From positions 18,181,566-18,245,565 of the forward strand of contig CM051458.1 in assembly GCA_028274465.1 (NCBI GenBank): a DNA stretch of 64,000 bases. Reading direction: 5' to 3'. Numbering within the stretch: position 1 is the first letter of the stretch; each line of letters begins with the position of its first letter. This document shows, in pieces, positions 11,321 through 21,711 of the stretch. Under the pieces are notes generated by a model. The model did no database searches. It worked only from the letters and a program-made list of their open reading frames with translations, and was not told the DNA's origin. The DNA comes from Plantago ovata. Lineage: Eukaryota > Streptophyta > Magnoliopsida > Lamiales > Plantaginaceae. The translations under genes and the position numbers were made by a program.

Positions 11321-12582
11321 TGATGAACGTGTCAAGGTCAATCAAATAAATTTGTATTTAGCCAAAGGCAATCCACAACTACAACGAAAACCGTAGTGTA
11401 GCAGTAGAATGACTCGAGTGTCGTTCTCTCAGGACTATAACTAGCTTTATCAAATCTAATTTAGAATATAAAAACAGCAAACAGATAGCAGAGGGGTTTC
11501 TAGCAGATAATGGAGATTGGTGATAGTATGGTCCTTCTTAACATAATGGGTCGATAATCATGCATAAATTTCTCGGTCTTGCATAGAGATCTTTGAATCA
11601 ATCTAGTGTCCTGTTGCAAGTATTAAGCACTACGAAGATAATTTGGTCTGACTAGTCAATCACGATTGTCCTAATGTGTTCCGTAATTATTCAACACTAC
11701 GAAGATAATTGGTCTGATGGTCGACTAGTGTCCAATTGTGCATAATAATCAATACAAGATACGAGAATTTTGGTTACAACTGATCAACGAAATAAAGCAA
11801 TGACACGGAGTATAATGCGCGATATAGCCATTAGCATGATTATCTTCCCTTCGCTAAGAATTCACATACTACCACCAATGATAAGTTTAGCTACTCATAT
11901 TATGCATGCAATCAACAGAAATCATAGAAGAAAACATATTGAAAGATAAATAAAATAAGTAGAATAAAACCTGTAAGATACAAAGTTACCGAAGGTTGTC
12001 AATCTCCAGATGATTGCGATCCTACGAGCTCCAAACTGCTATGAAAAAGTATCCCCTAAGCTATGGAACTCCCAGGACAGGCCCCGGGAAGTTCCTACCT
12101 AAAACTATAGAGAGAGGTGAGAAAGTAGGTCTGGAAAGATATGATTTTCGGAGAGAAAACTGAGCACTATATATATGCCCCGAATTATCACGGGGCGGTT
12201 CGCCCCAGGCTCCGGCGGTTCGCCCCAAAGTAATTTCGCGGAATTTCCGCATTTTCGACGCGGTTTTGGATTTCTTCACCTTTTCGGACTCGGTTTCTGA
12301 CTTCTAGTGGCCTTCTAACCTCCAGATTCGACCCCTAGACTCCAAATCCTATTAGCAAACCTTCAGATACTCCAAATAGGCTTCTGGAACACCAATTCCT
12401 TGTCAACTTCAATATAATTGCTCAGAAATCTTCGAATTTCAACCAAAACCTGTAAAATAAAATCTAAAGGGAAACGTGACACTATTCTAATAAAATGTAC
12501 TAAAATATAGCTAAATTAACAAAGAGGATAGCTAAAATAGGTGAAAAAGACTCGAATGAAAGTGTAAAATACACATTCATCA
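11321..12582 (-). repeat. solo Tat-like LTR with ACCAC target duplication
   Basis: A 1262-bp LTR from TGATGAACG to ...CATTCATCA, flanked on both sides by ACCAC (11316-11320 and 12583-12587). Neither side has a primer site or polypurine tract, so this is a solo LTR left by LTR-LTR recombination. It carries the palindrome plus TATATAT promoter block (about 12170-12235). Confidence 0.93.
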
Positions 12583-12686
12583 ACCACCCGAATGTCTAGT
12601 GTCGTTCCTTGTTATATTTCTGATTGTACATGTTTTATACTCAATTGTGTATGTACTAACACAGATCTTTGCTTTAATTTGCAGAT

Positions 12687-14495
12687 GCCGAAACCCAGAC
12701 TGCCTCGTTACACCCTACAGCCGGATGAGATTCCACACACTCCTCAGTCACCACGTACTGAGGGAGATGACACCGGGCCTAGCTCACAGCACGGCTCCCC
12801 GGCTGCTCATGGGACTCCAGGTGAGTCCAGTAGGGGCTCGAGCGATCCCCGTGACCCATGGGCCCACGTGCCAAACGATGACTGTCCCTACAGATCACCC
12901 ATGGACGGTCTTTAGTGGAATGGTAGGCCTGTACTCTACCCCAACGGGGACAAGTAAGTATTATGATTTAACTTATATATTTACGTAAAAATGTTGGATT
13001 ATGGCTTGATTTCATTACTATATATTACGAAGGTTTGCTTACTGATTGCCTTATTCTTTGTAGGTTATTTGCGGTAAAGGCGGCTCACAACCTAGGCCAG
13101 ATCATCAGGGCCAAGATGCTCCCACCACAACAGGGTGGCGCCCAGTGGACTACCATCCCTGACCAGTTGAAGGGAGAGTACTTTGAGGAGCTGAGGGTGA
13201 GTTAATAATCGTAATGCTTTTTCATAATTGTTTTTTTGTCTTGAGTGGTATGTTACTGTATGTGAGTAGGTATGTTAGCCACTATATTTGGGTGATATGT
13301 TAGTCACCATTGTTGTAGTAAAATATAGGACAATGTGAGTGGTCTGTTAGCCACTGTACTTGGGTGATATGTTAGTCACCAATATAATTGTTGTGCATGT
13401 GCTACACTTGTTATAATTGACTGTTTTTAAGTTCTCACAATTAGTATGTTTTTGGATGTTTGCCTGTACTTGTGTAGACATATTACTTCCTTCCCAAAGC
13501 TCTGTTGTGGCCACTCTGGTACTGCTTCAACGCCCATGGTAGTGCCCTTTACAAGGGGATGGTTAATACCATGAAGGTCAGGTACAATGACGGACTGGGA
13601 AGCCGAGTTGGCTAGGAGATGAACTGTGGGTTCAGTGGAAGGCCTACTGGCCTGACCCAAAAGTCTAGCGTGCGGCTGAGCAGAACGCCGCAAACAAGAA
13701 GGCGACGCCCGAGGATGGGACCAGGAGCATGGTCACACATCGATTTGGCTCTTAGTCCATCGCTACAACCAACATGAATAGGCTGGTAAGTGTATAATTA
13801 ATTAACTTTGTGGTTTTAATATTATTCTTGTACTTGTAATATTAGTTCGAACTTTGTGATTTTATACATCATGCCTCTTATACTTTGTGATCTTTTTTAT
13901 CATGCCTCTTATACTTGTAATTCATGTGTCATTCAGATTGAGGATAATGAGAGTCTTCTCTTCACGTTCTTCACGAAGTCTCAGATGGGCCCTGATGGCG
14001 AATGGTTGTCTACTAAGGCCGAGAAGATTGCGGTAAGTTCTGCAATACTTGTGTTCATTAAATACGGTTGATTTCAATAATACTTGAATTCACTAACGCC
14101 TTGCACTATTGATTTATCCTTTCAGGAAGGCCTATACAGAGAGGATTCGTGACAAGGACCTCACTGTCGAGGAGATGAACAACATTTTGTTCGAACTGGA
14201 TCGGGAGGACGAGAAGGGTCGTCGCTTGGGACTAGGGAGTTTGGCTGCTACCACCAGTGGCGCGAGGCATGCGCGTTCCCGTCATCTCGGGAACTCTGCC
14301 TCACGGACCACGTCTTCTAGTACTTCCTCTGATCAGGCCGCCCTCGGAGCGGAGTTGGTAGAGAAGGATGCAGAGATTAGGAGGCTGGCCGAGAGACAGG
14401 CTGAGCAGGAGGCCCACATCGCTGCCATTTATGCGAAGTTGGGGATGCCACCTCCTTCCTCCAGCGCACCACCACCGCCAACCCCTTCTCCATGA
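12687..14495 (+). CDS. CACTA transposase-like protein (Transposase_24-like), five exons
   Basis: Predicted exons are 12687-12953, 13064-13196, 13478-13785, 13937-14032 and 14126-14495, all with GT-AG borders (GTAAGT, GTGAGT; TTTGTAG, TTTCAG). Exon 2 reads LFAVKAAHNLGQIIRAKMLP and later QWTTIPDQLKGEYFEEL. Exon 4 reads FTKSQMGPDGEWLSTKAEKI and exon 5 starts near ERIRDKDLTVEEM. This spacing resembles the plant Ptta/En/Spm transposase domain (PF03004). The C-terminal third is Ser-rich, then a short coiled coil (VEKDAEIRRLAERQAEQEAH), then a Pro-rich end. The ATG follows an acceptor-like TTTGCAG, so an upstream noncoding exon is likely. Exon 1 has an in-frame TAG before its end, exon 3 contains frame problems, and exon 5 has one extra base after its acceptor relative to copy 2, so this copy is probably inactive or mis-assembled. 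The product would bind the element's subterminal repeats. Confidence 0.6.
13262..13381 (+). repeat. paired hairpin repeat in transposase intron 2
   Basis: Two copies of a unit of about 47 bp, starting near 13262 and 13335. Each contains AGTGG-TCTGTTAG-CCACT and GGTGA-TATGTTAG-TCACC type inverted repeats sharing a TGTTAG loop. The array lies within the predicted second intron. Confidence 0.6.
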
Positions 14496-14760
14496 TCCAA
14501 TTTAGTTTTTTTATGTTGTTTTTCGACTCCTGAACGAATATTATAATTCCTATCGGATATTACATTAGATATTTATTGTATGAATGACTTTTATTATGAT
14601 TATTGGATCGTTTCGTTATTGAAAATGCTTTTCGCATTTATTTTTGGAGAATTTATTTATTACGACTATTAATGATGTGTGTAACAGGTTCAATAGGTTT
14701 TTTGGTTTGGATTTTATTTAAATATAAAGAATTTGTTAAAAAAATAAAAAAATAAAACAA

Positions 14761-15085
14761 AAAAAAAATCCAGCGACGGATAACTCATCCGTCGCTAAAG
14801 TCCTGGTCAGACTAGTAATCTGACCATGACCTTTGCGACGGATGACTCACCCATCGCAACACGGTCAACGAATCATCCATCGCTAATTCGTGACGGATCG
14901 TTAATTCGTTTACGACCAACGTATTAGCGACAGAATTCTCATCCGTTGCTATATTTAGCGATCCGTCGCTATATTTAGCGATCCGTCGCTATATTTAGCG
15001 ATCCGTCGCTGATCCTAATTAGCGACGAATCGCTGATTTTCAGCGACGGATGAGTCCGTAGTTGAACATCAGATCCCTTGTAGTG
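14761..15085 (+). repeat. CACTA 3' subterminal repeat region and terminus, copy 1
   Basis: Many direct and inverted copies of AGCGACGGAT, including three tandem units of ATATTTAGCGATCCGTCGCT (14951-15010), end at CCCTTGTAGTG. This is the usual layout of a CACTA end, where transposase binding sites cluster. The 265 bp between the transposase stop and 14761 are AT-rich with nothing recognisable. Confidence 0.82.
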
Positions 15086-15943
15086 TTTGTTCCTTTCAAA
15101 TTGATCCAGTTCTTCTTGCATTGCCTTGATCCATTCAGAATGCTTTGAAGCTTCTTCTATGGTTTTAGGTTCAAATTTTTAAACAAAGCAAGAGAACAAT
15201 AATTCTACTTCTACAACAGTTGCTTCTTCAGCAACTCCATGAGTAGCTAGAAACTTTGGATCTATTCACTTGGCGTTTATCAATATCACCAATCATATCC
15301 GTAGAGGGATGATCTCTAATCCATTTATTAACAGGTTTTCTGTTCGTTGGATCTGGATATGTTTGCTCATCAGCACTGTACTTGTTCAGTACTACTGGAA
15401 TTTTGTGTCTCTGCTGAGATTGGTTCATCAGCAACTGCTTGTTCAGCATTGCTAGATTGTGGTAATTCATCAGCAGGCACGGGAGGTTGCATAGTTTCAG
15501 CAACTTCCGGAGCAACTGCATCTTTTGCTGGAAATTCCTTGTCGTGAACTATATTTATCTTGTCATGACTTGGGGGAGGAGAGTCATTGTCAGAATGATC
15601 ATTTAGTTCAATTGACTTGATTTGCCTAGCATTAGATTCAGTTCTTTGCTCATGTATGATTAACTTTTTCATACATTCTGATATTTCTTCTTCAGCAGGC
15701 ACTCCATTGTGTCTTTTCTTAGAATACAACATGCACTGATTCTTCGATCTTTTGTGCCTTTTTGTTGTAATCTCTATAAGCTTTACTATGCAAGGAGTAA
15801 CCGAGAAATATCGCTTCGTCTGCCTTTGGTTGAAATGTTCTTAGGTATTCTCTACCGTTATTAAGAACGAAACACTTAGAAGCAACTACTCTTAGATGAG
15901 TGATATTAGGAGGCCCTCCAACAAACAACTCATAAGGAGTTTT
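15086..15943 (-). mobile_element. Sirevirus-like copia fragment (integrase C-terminus to RT start), first copy
   Basis: Minus-strand copia coding remnants. KTPYELFVGGPPNITHLRVV and FQPKADEAIFLGYSLHSKAY mark the end of integrase. An acidic, Pro/Ser-rich linker follows, then EWIKAMQEELDQFERN, the conserved start of copia reverse transcriptase, where the CACTA end cuts in. It is nearly identical to 24134-24986. The frame is broken in a few places. The chromovirus at 15944 interrupts the integrase. Confidence 0.85.
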
Positions 15944-16406
15944 TGTCATATCCGGCCCAAGAGTGTAGTCATAACAGGCCCAAGGAATCATGGTCTAGTT
16001 ACTTGTTGATCCATAATGTTTCTACAAGCACTTTAATTCTATTTTGCTTTGTTGGTTAGTTTCTCTATTTTGTTTTTATCTGGATGTTTAACTGTGGACA
16101 CGCCTACTTGGTGAGCTGGCAATTGAGCTACCTGCAGACTTACAAAAGGGAGAAAGAGCAGCAGCAACCACAGGAGTGAATTGAGGTATGTCTCAATTCA
16201 TAGAATTCTAAATAGCCCCTTCTACAAGAAAAATATCTCTAACTATTAATTATCATCAATCTCAGGTTTCCTGGAGCTCTGTCTGCGGCTAATCTTCACT
16301 GCTTAGTTCTATTTCAGTTGTAATTTCCATTCAAACCATTTCAAAGGCTGTATAAACTTCTGTTTTGATTTCCAATTCCATTATTCATCTATATTAGTTC
16401 ATTACA
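15944..16406 (+). repeat. chromovirus copy 1, 5' LTR
   Basis: 463 bp, TGTCATATCC...TTCATTACA. Short LTRs of this size fit the Reina lineage. Confidence 0.93.
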
Positions 16407-16408
16407 AT

Positions 16409-16427
16409 TGGTATCCAGAGACAGGTT
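16409..16427 (+). promoter_or_regulatory. chromovirus copy 1 primer binding site
   Basis: TGGTATCCAGAGACAGGTT, close to the initiator tRNA-Met complement TGGTATCAGAGC but with small differences. It lies two bases inside the LTR. Confidence 0.7.
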
Positions 16428-16452
16428 ACGGTGAATTTTTGATCTATTCACC

Positions 16453-19400
16453 ATGGGTGCTAGTAATCATGAAACAAGGATGAAGGATCTATTTGCTCAA
16501 CAAGCGAAACACGACGCTGAGATCGATGGGATGAGTATGAAGATGGATACTCTGTATGAGAAGGTGGGTTCGATGGATTCTTCAATGATCGAGCTCAAGG
16601 AACAGCTGGCTTTGCTTTTGAAACAAACGCAGAAGGATGGGGCAGAGGACGAGGAAGAAAAGAAGCAGGAAACATACATACCTCCTCATCTGCGAACCCC
16701 ACAGGAACCTCCAGTCAATCTCGAAGGGCCTAACAAGGAGAAAGGATTAGAGTACTCATTCAAGCGCTCTGGGTATTCAATGTTTAGTCAACCAGAGATG
16801 CCGGCTCATCGGTTAGAGTTTCCTGAATTTGACGGGGAGAACCCACGGACATGGATCAGACGAGCCAACAGGTATTACCAAGTGAACCCTCTGGATGAAT
16901 TTAATAAAGTGATTCATGCTTCGTATTATTTTCGGGATCAAGCTGATTTATGGTTTTTCGAGTATGTGGAGGGTAAAAACCATATTAATTGGGATAAGTT
17001 CTGTAACATGATTCTGGAGAGGTTTTTGATGGTTGGGCATGAGGATGTAGTCATTGAGTTTACTCAGTTAGAACAGAAGACTGATGTTGCAGGATACATT
17101 GAACAGTTTGAGGAGTTAAAATCGTTGGTACGGGCTAAACATCCTCTAATGTCAGAAGAATTTTTTGTCTCATGTTTTATAAAGGGGTTAAAGGAAGAGG
17201 TTAGGGTGCCGGTACAATTGTTCAGGCCTAGGAATTTACCAGCTGCAATGAGCCAAGCCAAACTGCTAGAAAGTACTTTAGATGTGTGGGGAAAAAGAGG
17301 AAAAGTACCTGTTAAATCTGTGGCTGTTGCACCTCATACTGGCAGAAGTTTGGGAAACTATGGAACAAATAGTACTGCTGTGTCTAATAAGGGAAGTACT
17401 GTCTTACCATTGAAGAAACTGTCTAAGGCGGAATACGACTCTCGGAGAGAAAAGGGTCTATCTTTTAATTGCAACGAGAAGTACTCCTTTGGCCATAAAT
17501 GTGCGAAACTGTTTCAAATTGTTCTGGCTTACGAGGAAGAGATTGTGAGTGAAGAGGATGATGACTTACGAATGGAAGACTTACCATCCGATGGCGAGAT
17601 AAGCCTTCATGCCTTGCTTGAAGTAAATCTGCTAGCAACTCTATGAAAATTAGGGGGGCTGTTGGGAAAAAGAGATTATCCATCCTCGTTGATAGTGGGA
17701 GTACACACAGTTATCTCAATCAATCAACTGCCCAAGAGCTGCAATGTTCCATCGAAGGGACTCCACCATGGGTTATAACCGTTGCTAATGGTGAACGAAC
17801 TGTGGAGTAAGGAGATTTGCAAGAGTTTTCAATGGAGTTCACAAGGACAACAGTTTGAAGCTGATTTGCGTTTAATTCCTTTGGGTGGCTGCGATGTTAT
17901 TTTGGGGTGTGATTGGATGTGGAAGTATGATCCAATCACCTCCATCTGAAGAAGAATTGTTTAGAAGTCACCAAGAAGGACAAGCGGGTGCAACTCAGAG
18001 GTGAGTCTGATGAAATATCTCTTAATCTGATGAGTGGACGGGAATTAAACGGCTCTTAAATAAGAACACGCAGGAATGGGTTACTCAACTCTTTCAGATT
18101 ACTGCCGTTTCAATCCTAGATTCTGTTCCTAGCCATATTCAGCAACTTCTGGAGGAATATCAGGATGTTTTTGGAGAACCAAAACGTTGCCACCCATTCG
18201 TGCTATACAACACAGTATCAACTTGAAGGAATCAGCATTGCCCGTGCAACAGAGACCATATCGATACTCTCATACACTTAAGAATGAGGTAGAAAGGCTT
18301 GTGAAAGAAATGATGACCAAGGCCCTTGTGGCTAACAGTTCTAGTCCCTTTTCTTCCCCTGTAATCCTTGTTAAGAAGAAGGATGGCACTTGGCGGATGT
18401 GCGTCGATTACCGGAAGCTTAATGACTTGACAATTAAGGACAAATTTTCCCATCCCAGTTATAGAAGACCTCCTGTCAGAATTACATGGAGCCGTTATTT
18501 TTTCCAAGTTGGACCTTAGGCAAGGTTATTTCCAGGTACGAATTCGGGATGAAGATAAGTACAAAACTTCTTTTGTAACTCATAATGGGCAATACGAGTT
18601 CAATGTGATGCCATTCGGGCTTACCAACGCCCCTGCTACCTTCCAGAAATTGATGAATGAGGTATTTTCCAAGCTATTGAGAAAATGTGTTTTGGTGTTT
18701 TTCGATGATATATTGGTGTACAGTAAAGATGAAAGGGACCATTGCAAACACTTGGCTATGGTTTTTGACTTAATGAGGCAGCATGAGTTATATGCAAAAC
18801 GTTCCAAGTGTGGGTTTGCCATGAAACAAGTAGAGTATTTGGGATATGTGATCAGCCAAGAGGGAGTTTCGACTGACCCACAGAAAATTCAAGTTATGCT
18901 CGACTGGCCAACTCCTAAGTCACTCAAAGCCCTTCGTGGATTTTTGGGATTCACGGGCTACTATCGTCGTTTGCAGCAAACTATGGACTGATCGCCAAGC
19001 CTCTGACAGATTTGACTCGGAAAGATGCTTTCAAATGGTCTGACGAGGCAGAACAGTCTTTTCAACAACTGAAACAACGATTGGTCGAAGCACCAATTTT
19101 AGCTCTTCCAAGTTTCGACGAACCTTTTGTACTGGAAACTGACGCAAGCCAAACAGGAATCGGTGCGGTGCTAATGCAACGCGGGAGACCAATAGCATAT
19201 TTTAGCCAAGCTCTATGCCCCAAGAATCAATCACTCTCTACCTATGAGAAGGAGCTTCTTGCTATCATGACCGCGGTCGGGAAATGGTCCAGTTACTTGA
19301 TTGGGACACGATTCATTATCAAGACGGACCATATAAGCCTCAAGTACTTAAAAGAGCAGAAGATTGTGAATGCTTTACAACAAAAATGGTTGTATAAGCT

Positions 19401-20986
19401 TATGGGATTCGACTTTACCATCGAATATAAACAAGGCAAGGCCAATGTGGTAGCGGATGCACTTTCCCGCAAGTTTGAATATCAATTGGAAGGTGACAAC
19501 GACAAGCAAGAGGAAGTAGACGATGGGCAGTGCCTTTTAATTACTCACATTAGGCCCAGTTGGGTAGAAGAAATCGAGTTAAGTTATGATAATGATGCTT
19601 TTGTGAAAGACATCAAGGCTGGGCTATTATTGCAGAAAGGCCAAACCAGTGATTATACTTTGATCGATGGCATCATCCGTTACAAGGGCCGTATTCTTGT
19701 GGGAAATAACAGTGGCATCAGGCTGAAAATTATTGAGGCTATACACAGTTCGGCGGTGGGCGGACACTCAGGAATTCATTCCAGTTACATGAAAGCTAAA
19801 CAAATATTTTATTGGAAGGGCATGAAATCTGATTTGGAGCAGTTTATACTAAGTTGTGACATTTGCAAAAATGCAAGGACGAGAACGTATTGTACCCTGG
19901 CATGCTGCAGCCGTTGGAGATTCCTTCATTGCCTTGGACTCATGTTTCGATGGATTTTATTGAAGGTTTACCGATGTCTGACGGTAAAAAGGTTATTTGG
20001 GTTATTGTTGACCGTCTCACGAAATACAGTCACTTCTTGGCCATTAAACATCCTTATACAGCTGAGTATCTATCCGAGTTATACATGGACCATATACATA
20101 AGTTGCATGGTGTCCCAGAAGTTATTCTATCCGACAGGGATGTTGTTTTCCAGAGTCAATTCTGGAAGGAATTTTTCAGCCTTATGGGGACCAAGTTGAG
20201 GATGAGCACGGCTCACCATCCACAAACTGACGGCCAAACGGAGCGGGTGAACAGGTGCATTGAAACATATCTACGTTGTCTCATTCATGACCACCAGAAA
20301 AGGTGGAGCTACTGGCTACCCTTAGCCGAATGGTGGTATAACACCTGTTATCACCATTCATTGCAGACCTCTCCCTTCAAGGCACTCTATGGTTATGAAC
20401 CTCCTCACTTGTCATTGGGACCATATTTGCAGAGCAACAATACTGCAGTCCAGCAAACCATTCAAGGGCGCCAACAAATGATTCAGATTCTTAAACGAAA
20501 TTTGGAGGTAGCTCAGAACGCATGAAGATCTATGCCGATCAACGCCGTTCTGAAAGAGAGTTTGCTGTGGGTGACTTTGTTTATCTCAAGATGCAACCAT
20601 TTAAAGTTGGAAACACCATGCTCAAACGGCAGACCAAGTTATCCATTAAGTACTACGGTCCATTTCAGGTATTGGAACGAATTGGGCCTGTTGCGTATCG
20701 TCTCCAACTGCCTTCTACTACCAAGATGCATGATGTCTTCCATGTCTCGCTCCTCAAAAAGATGATCAAGAATAAATATACTCCTCTCACCATACTGCCT
20801 GATGTTAACTCAGAAGGTACGCCACTGGTTTATCCTATTGCCATCTTGGACCAGCGTACCATCTCAGCCAGAAACAAACCGGTCTCTGAAGTTCTTGTGC
20901 ATTGGAGCAACTTGCCACCCGAAGCAGCTACATGGGAACGTTCTGCATCATTTTCTGCTCAGTTTCCGGATTTTCCTTTGCCTTGA
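16453..20986 (+). pseudogene. chromovirus copy 1 gag-pol region
   Basis: Starts MGASNHETRMKDLF. In order it has a gag capsid-like region, a zinc-knuckle-like stretch (FNCNEKYSFGHKCAKLF), an aspartic protease with DSGSTHSY, reverse transcriptase ([24 protein letters not shown]), RNase H (LETDASQTGIGAVL), integrase (HSGIHSSYMKAKQIFYW, HPQTDGQTERVNR) and a C-terminal chromodomain-like segment (VLVHWSNLPPEAATWE). Together these copy the RNA and insert the DNA; in chromoviruses the chromodomain guides integration to heterochromatin. All domains are recognisable but the frame is broken in about seven places, some possibly sequencing errors. Confidence 0.9.
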
Positions 20987-21014
20987 GGACAAGGCAATTT
21001 TGAGGAGGGAGTAT

Positions 21015-21475
21015 TGTCATATCCGGCCCAAGAGTGTAGTCATAACAGGCCAAGGAATCATGGTCTAGTTACTTGTTGATCCATAATGTTTCTACAGCAC
21101 TTTAATTCTATTTTGCTTTGTTGGTTAGTTTCTCTATTTTGTTTTTATCTGGATGTTTAACTGTGGACACGCCTACTTGGTGAGCTGGCAATTGAGCTAC
21201 CTGCAGACTTACAAAAGGGAGAAAGAGCAGCAGCAACCACAGGAGTGAATTGAGGTATGTCTCAATTCATAGAATTCTAAATAGCCCCTTCTACAAGAAA
21301 AATATCTCTAACTATTAATTATCATCAATCTCAGGTTTCCTGGAGCTCTGTCTGCGGCTAATCTTCATTGCTTAGTTTTATTTCAGTTGTAATTTCCATT
21401 CAAACCATTTCAAAGGCTGTATAAACTTCTGTTTTGATTTCCAATTCCATTATTCATCTATATTAGTTCATTACA
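21015..21475 (+). repeat. chromovirus copy 1, 3' LTR
   Basis: 461 bp, starting TGTCATATCC after the purine tract GAGGAGGGAG and ending TTCATTACA before the GTTTT duplication. Confidence 0.93.
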
Positions 21476-21561
21476 GTTTTGTTGTATCTTAGTACATCAA
21501 ACATCTTTTTGAGTGTAACAGGCGGTTTAATCGCTTCAATCCAGTACAGCCTCACTTATTT
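21476..21561 (-). mobile_element. Sirevirus-like copia fragment (integrase) cut by gap
   Basis: 86 bp matching 30519-30604, the integrase part of the copia element on the far side of the chromovirus. It shows several small length differences close to the gap. Confidence 0.8.
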
Positions 21562-21661
21562 NNNNNNNNNNNNNNNNNNNNNNNNNNNNNNNNNNNNNNN
21601 NNNNNNNNNNNNNNNNNNNNNNNNNNNNNNNNNNNNNNNNNNNNNNNNNNNNNNNNNNNNN
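21562..21661. other. assembly gap (100 N)
   Basis: 100 N between the end of one 8.9-kb duplicated block and the start of the next. Confidence 0.99.
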
Positions 21662-21711
21662 TTTATACTCATTGTGTATGTACTAACACAGATCTTTGCT
21701 TTAATTTGCAG

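Larger units (their letters stand above)
11260..15085 (+). mobile_element. CACTA (En/Spm) transposon, 3' part, copy 1
   Basis: A class II element running left to right. Its right end, ...CCCTTGTAGTG at 15085, is the reverse complement of the CACTACAAGGG terminus. It has subterminal copies of AGCGACGGAT and a spliced transposase-like gene (12687-14495). The left end lies outside the window or beyond E1. The 61 bp at 11260-11320 are a coding-like piece ending ESYWRDHPNV when read through the solo LTR site. A solo Tat-like LTR (11321-12582) interrupts it. It sits in the reverse-transcriptase start of the copia element. The next bases are TTT, a possible 3-bp target duplication that cannot be confirmed. 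Confidence 0.8.
15944..21475 (+). mobile_element. chromovirus (Ty3/gypsy, Reina-like), copy 1
   Basis: A full-length 5.5-kb element with LTRs 15944-16406 and 21015-21475, flanked on both sides by GTTTT (15939-15943 and 21476-21480). It has a tRNA-Met-type primer site, one gag-pol region and a purine tract (GAGGAGGGAG) before the 3' LTR. LTR identity is about 99%, with mostly length differences, so the insertion is very recent. It is nearly identical to 24987-30518 and sits at the same base of the same copia element, so the two are copies of one insertion. The reading frame is broken in about seven places in this copy. Confidence 0.93.

Noticed and set aside
11321-12582. 5' or 3' LTR of another full element
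   Set aside because: No primer site or polypurine tract at either edge, and matching ACCAC duplications fit a solo LTR.
12592-14495. Host gene with introns
   Set aside because: Duplicated, with Transposase_24-like motifs, and directly followed by CACTA subterminal repeats and terminus.
18232-18507. Minus-strand ORFs inside the chromovirus pol region
   Set aside because: Antisense shadows of reverse transcriptase with no known domain.
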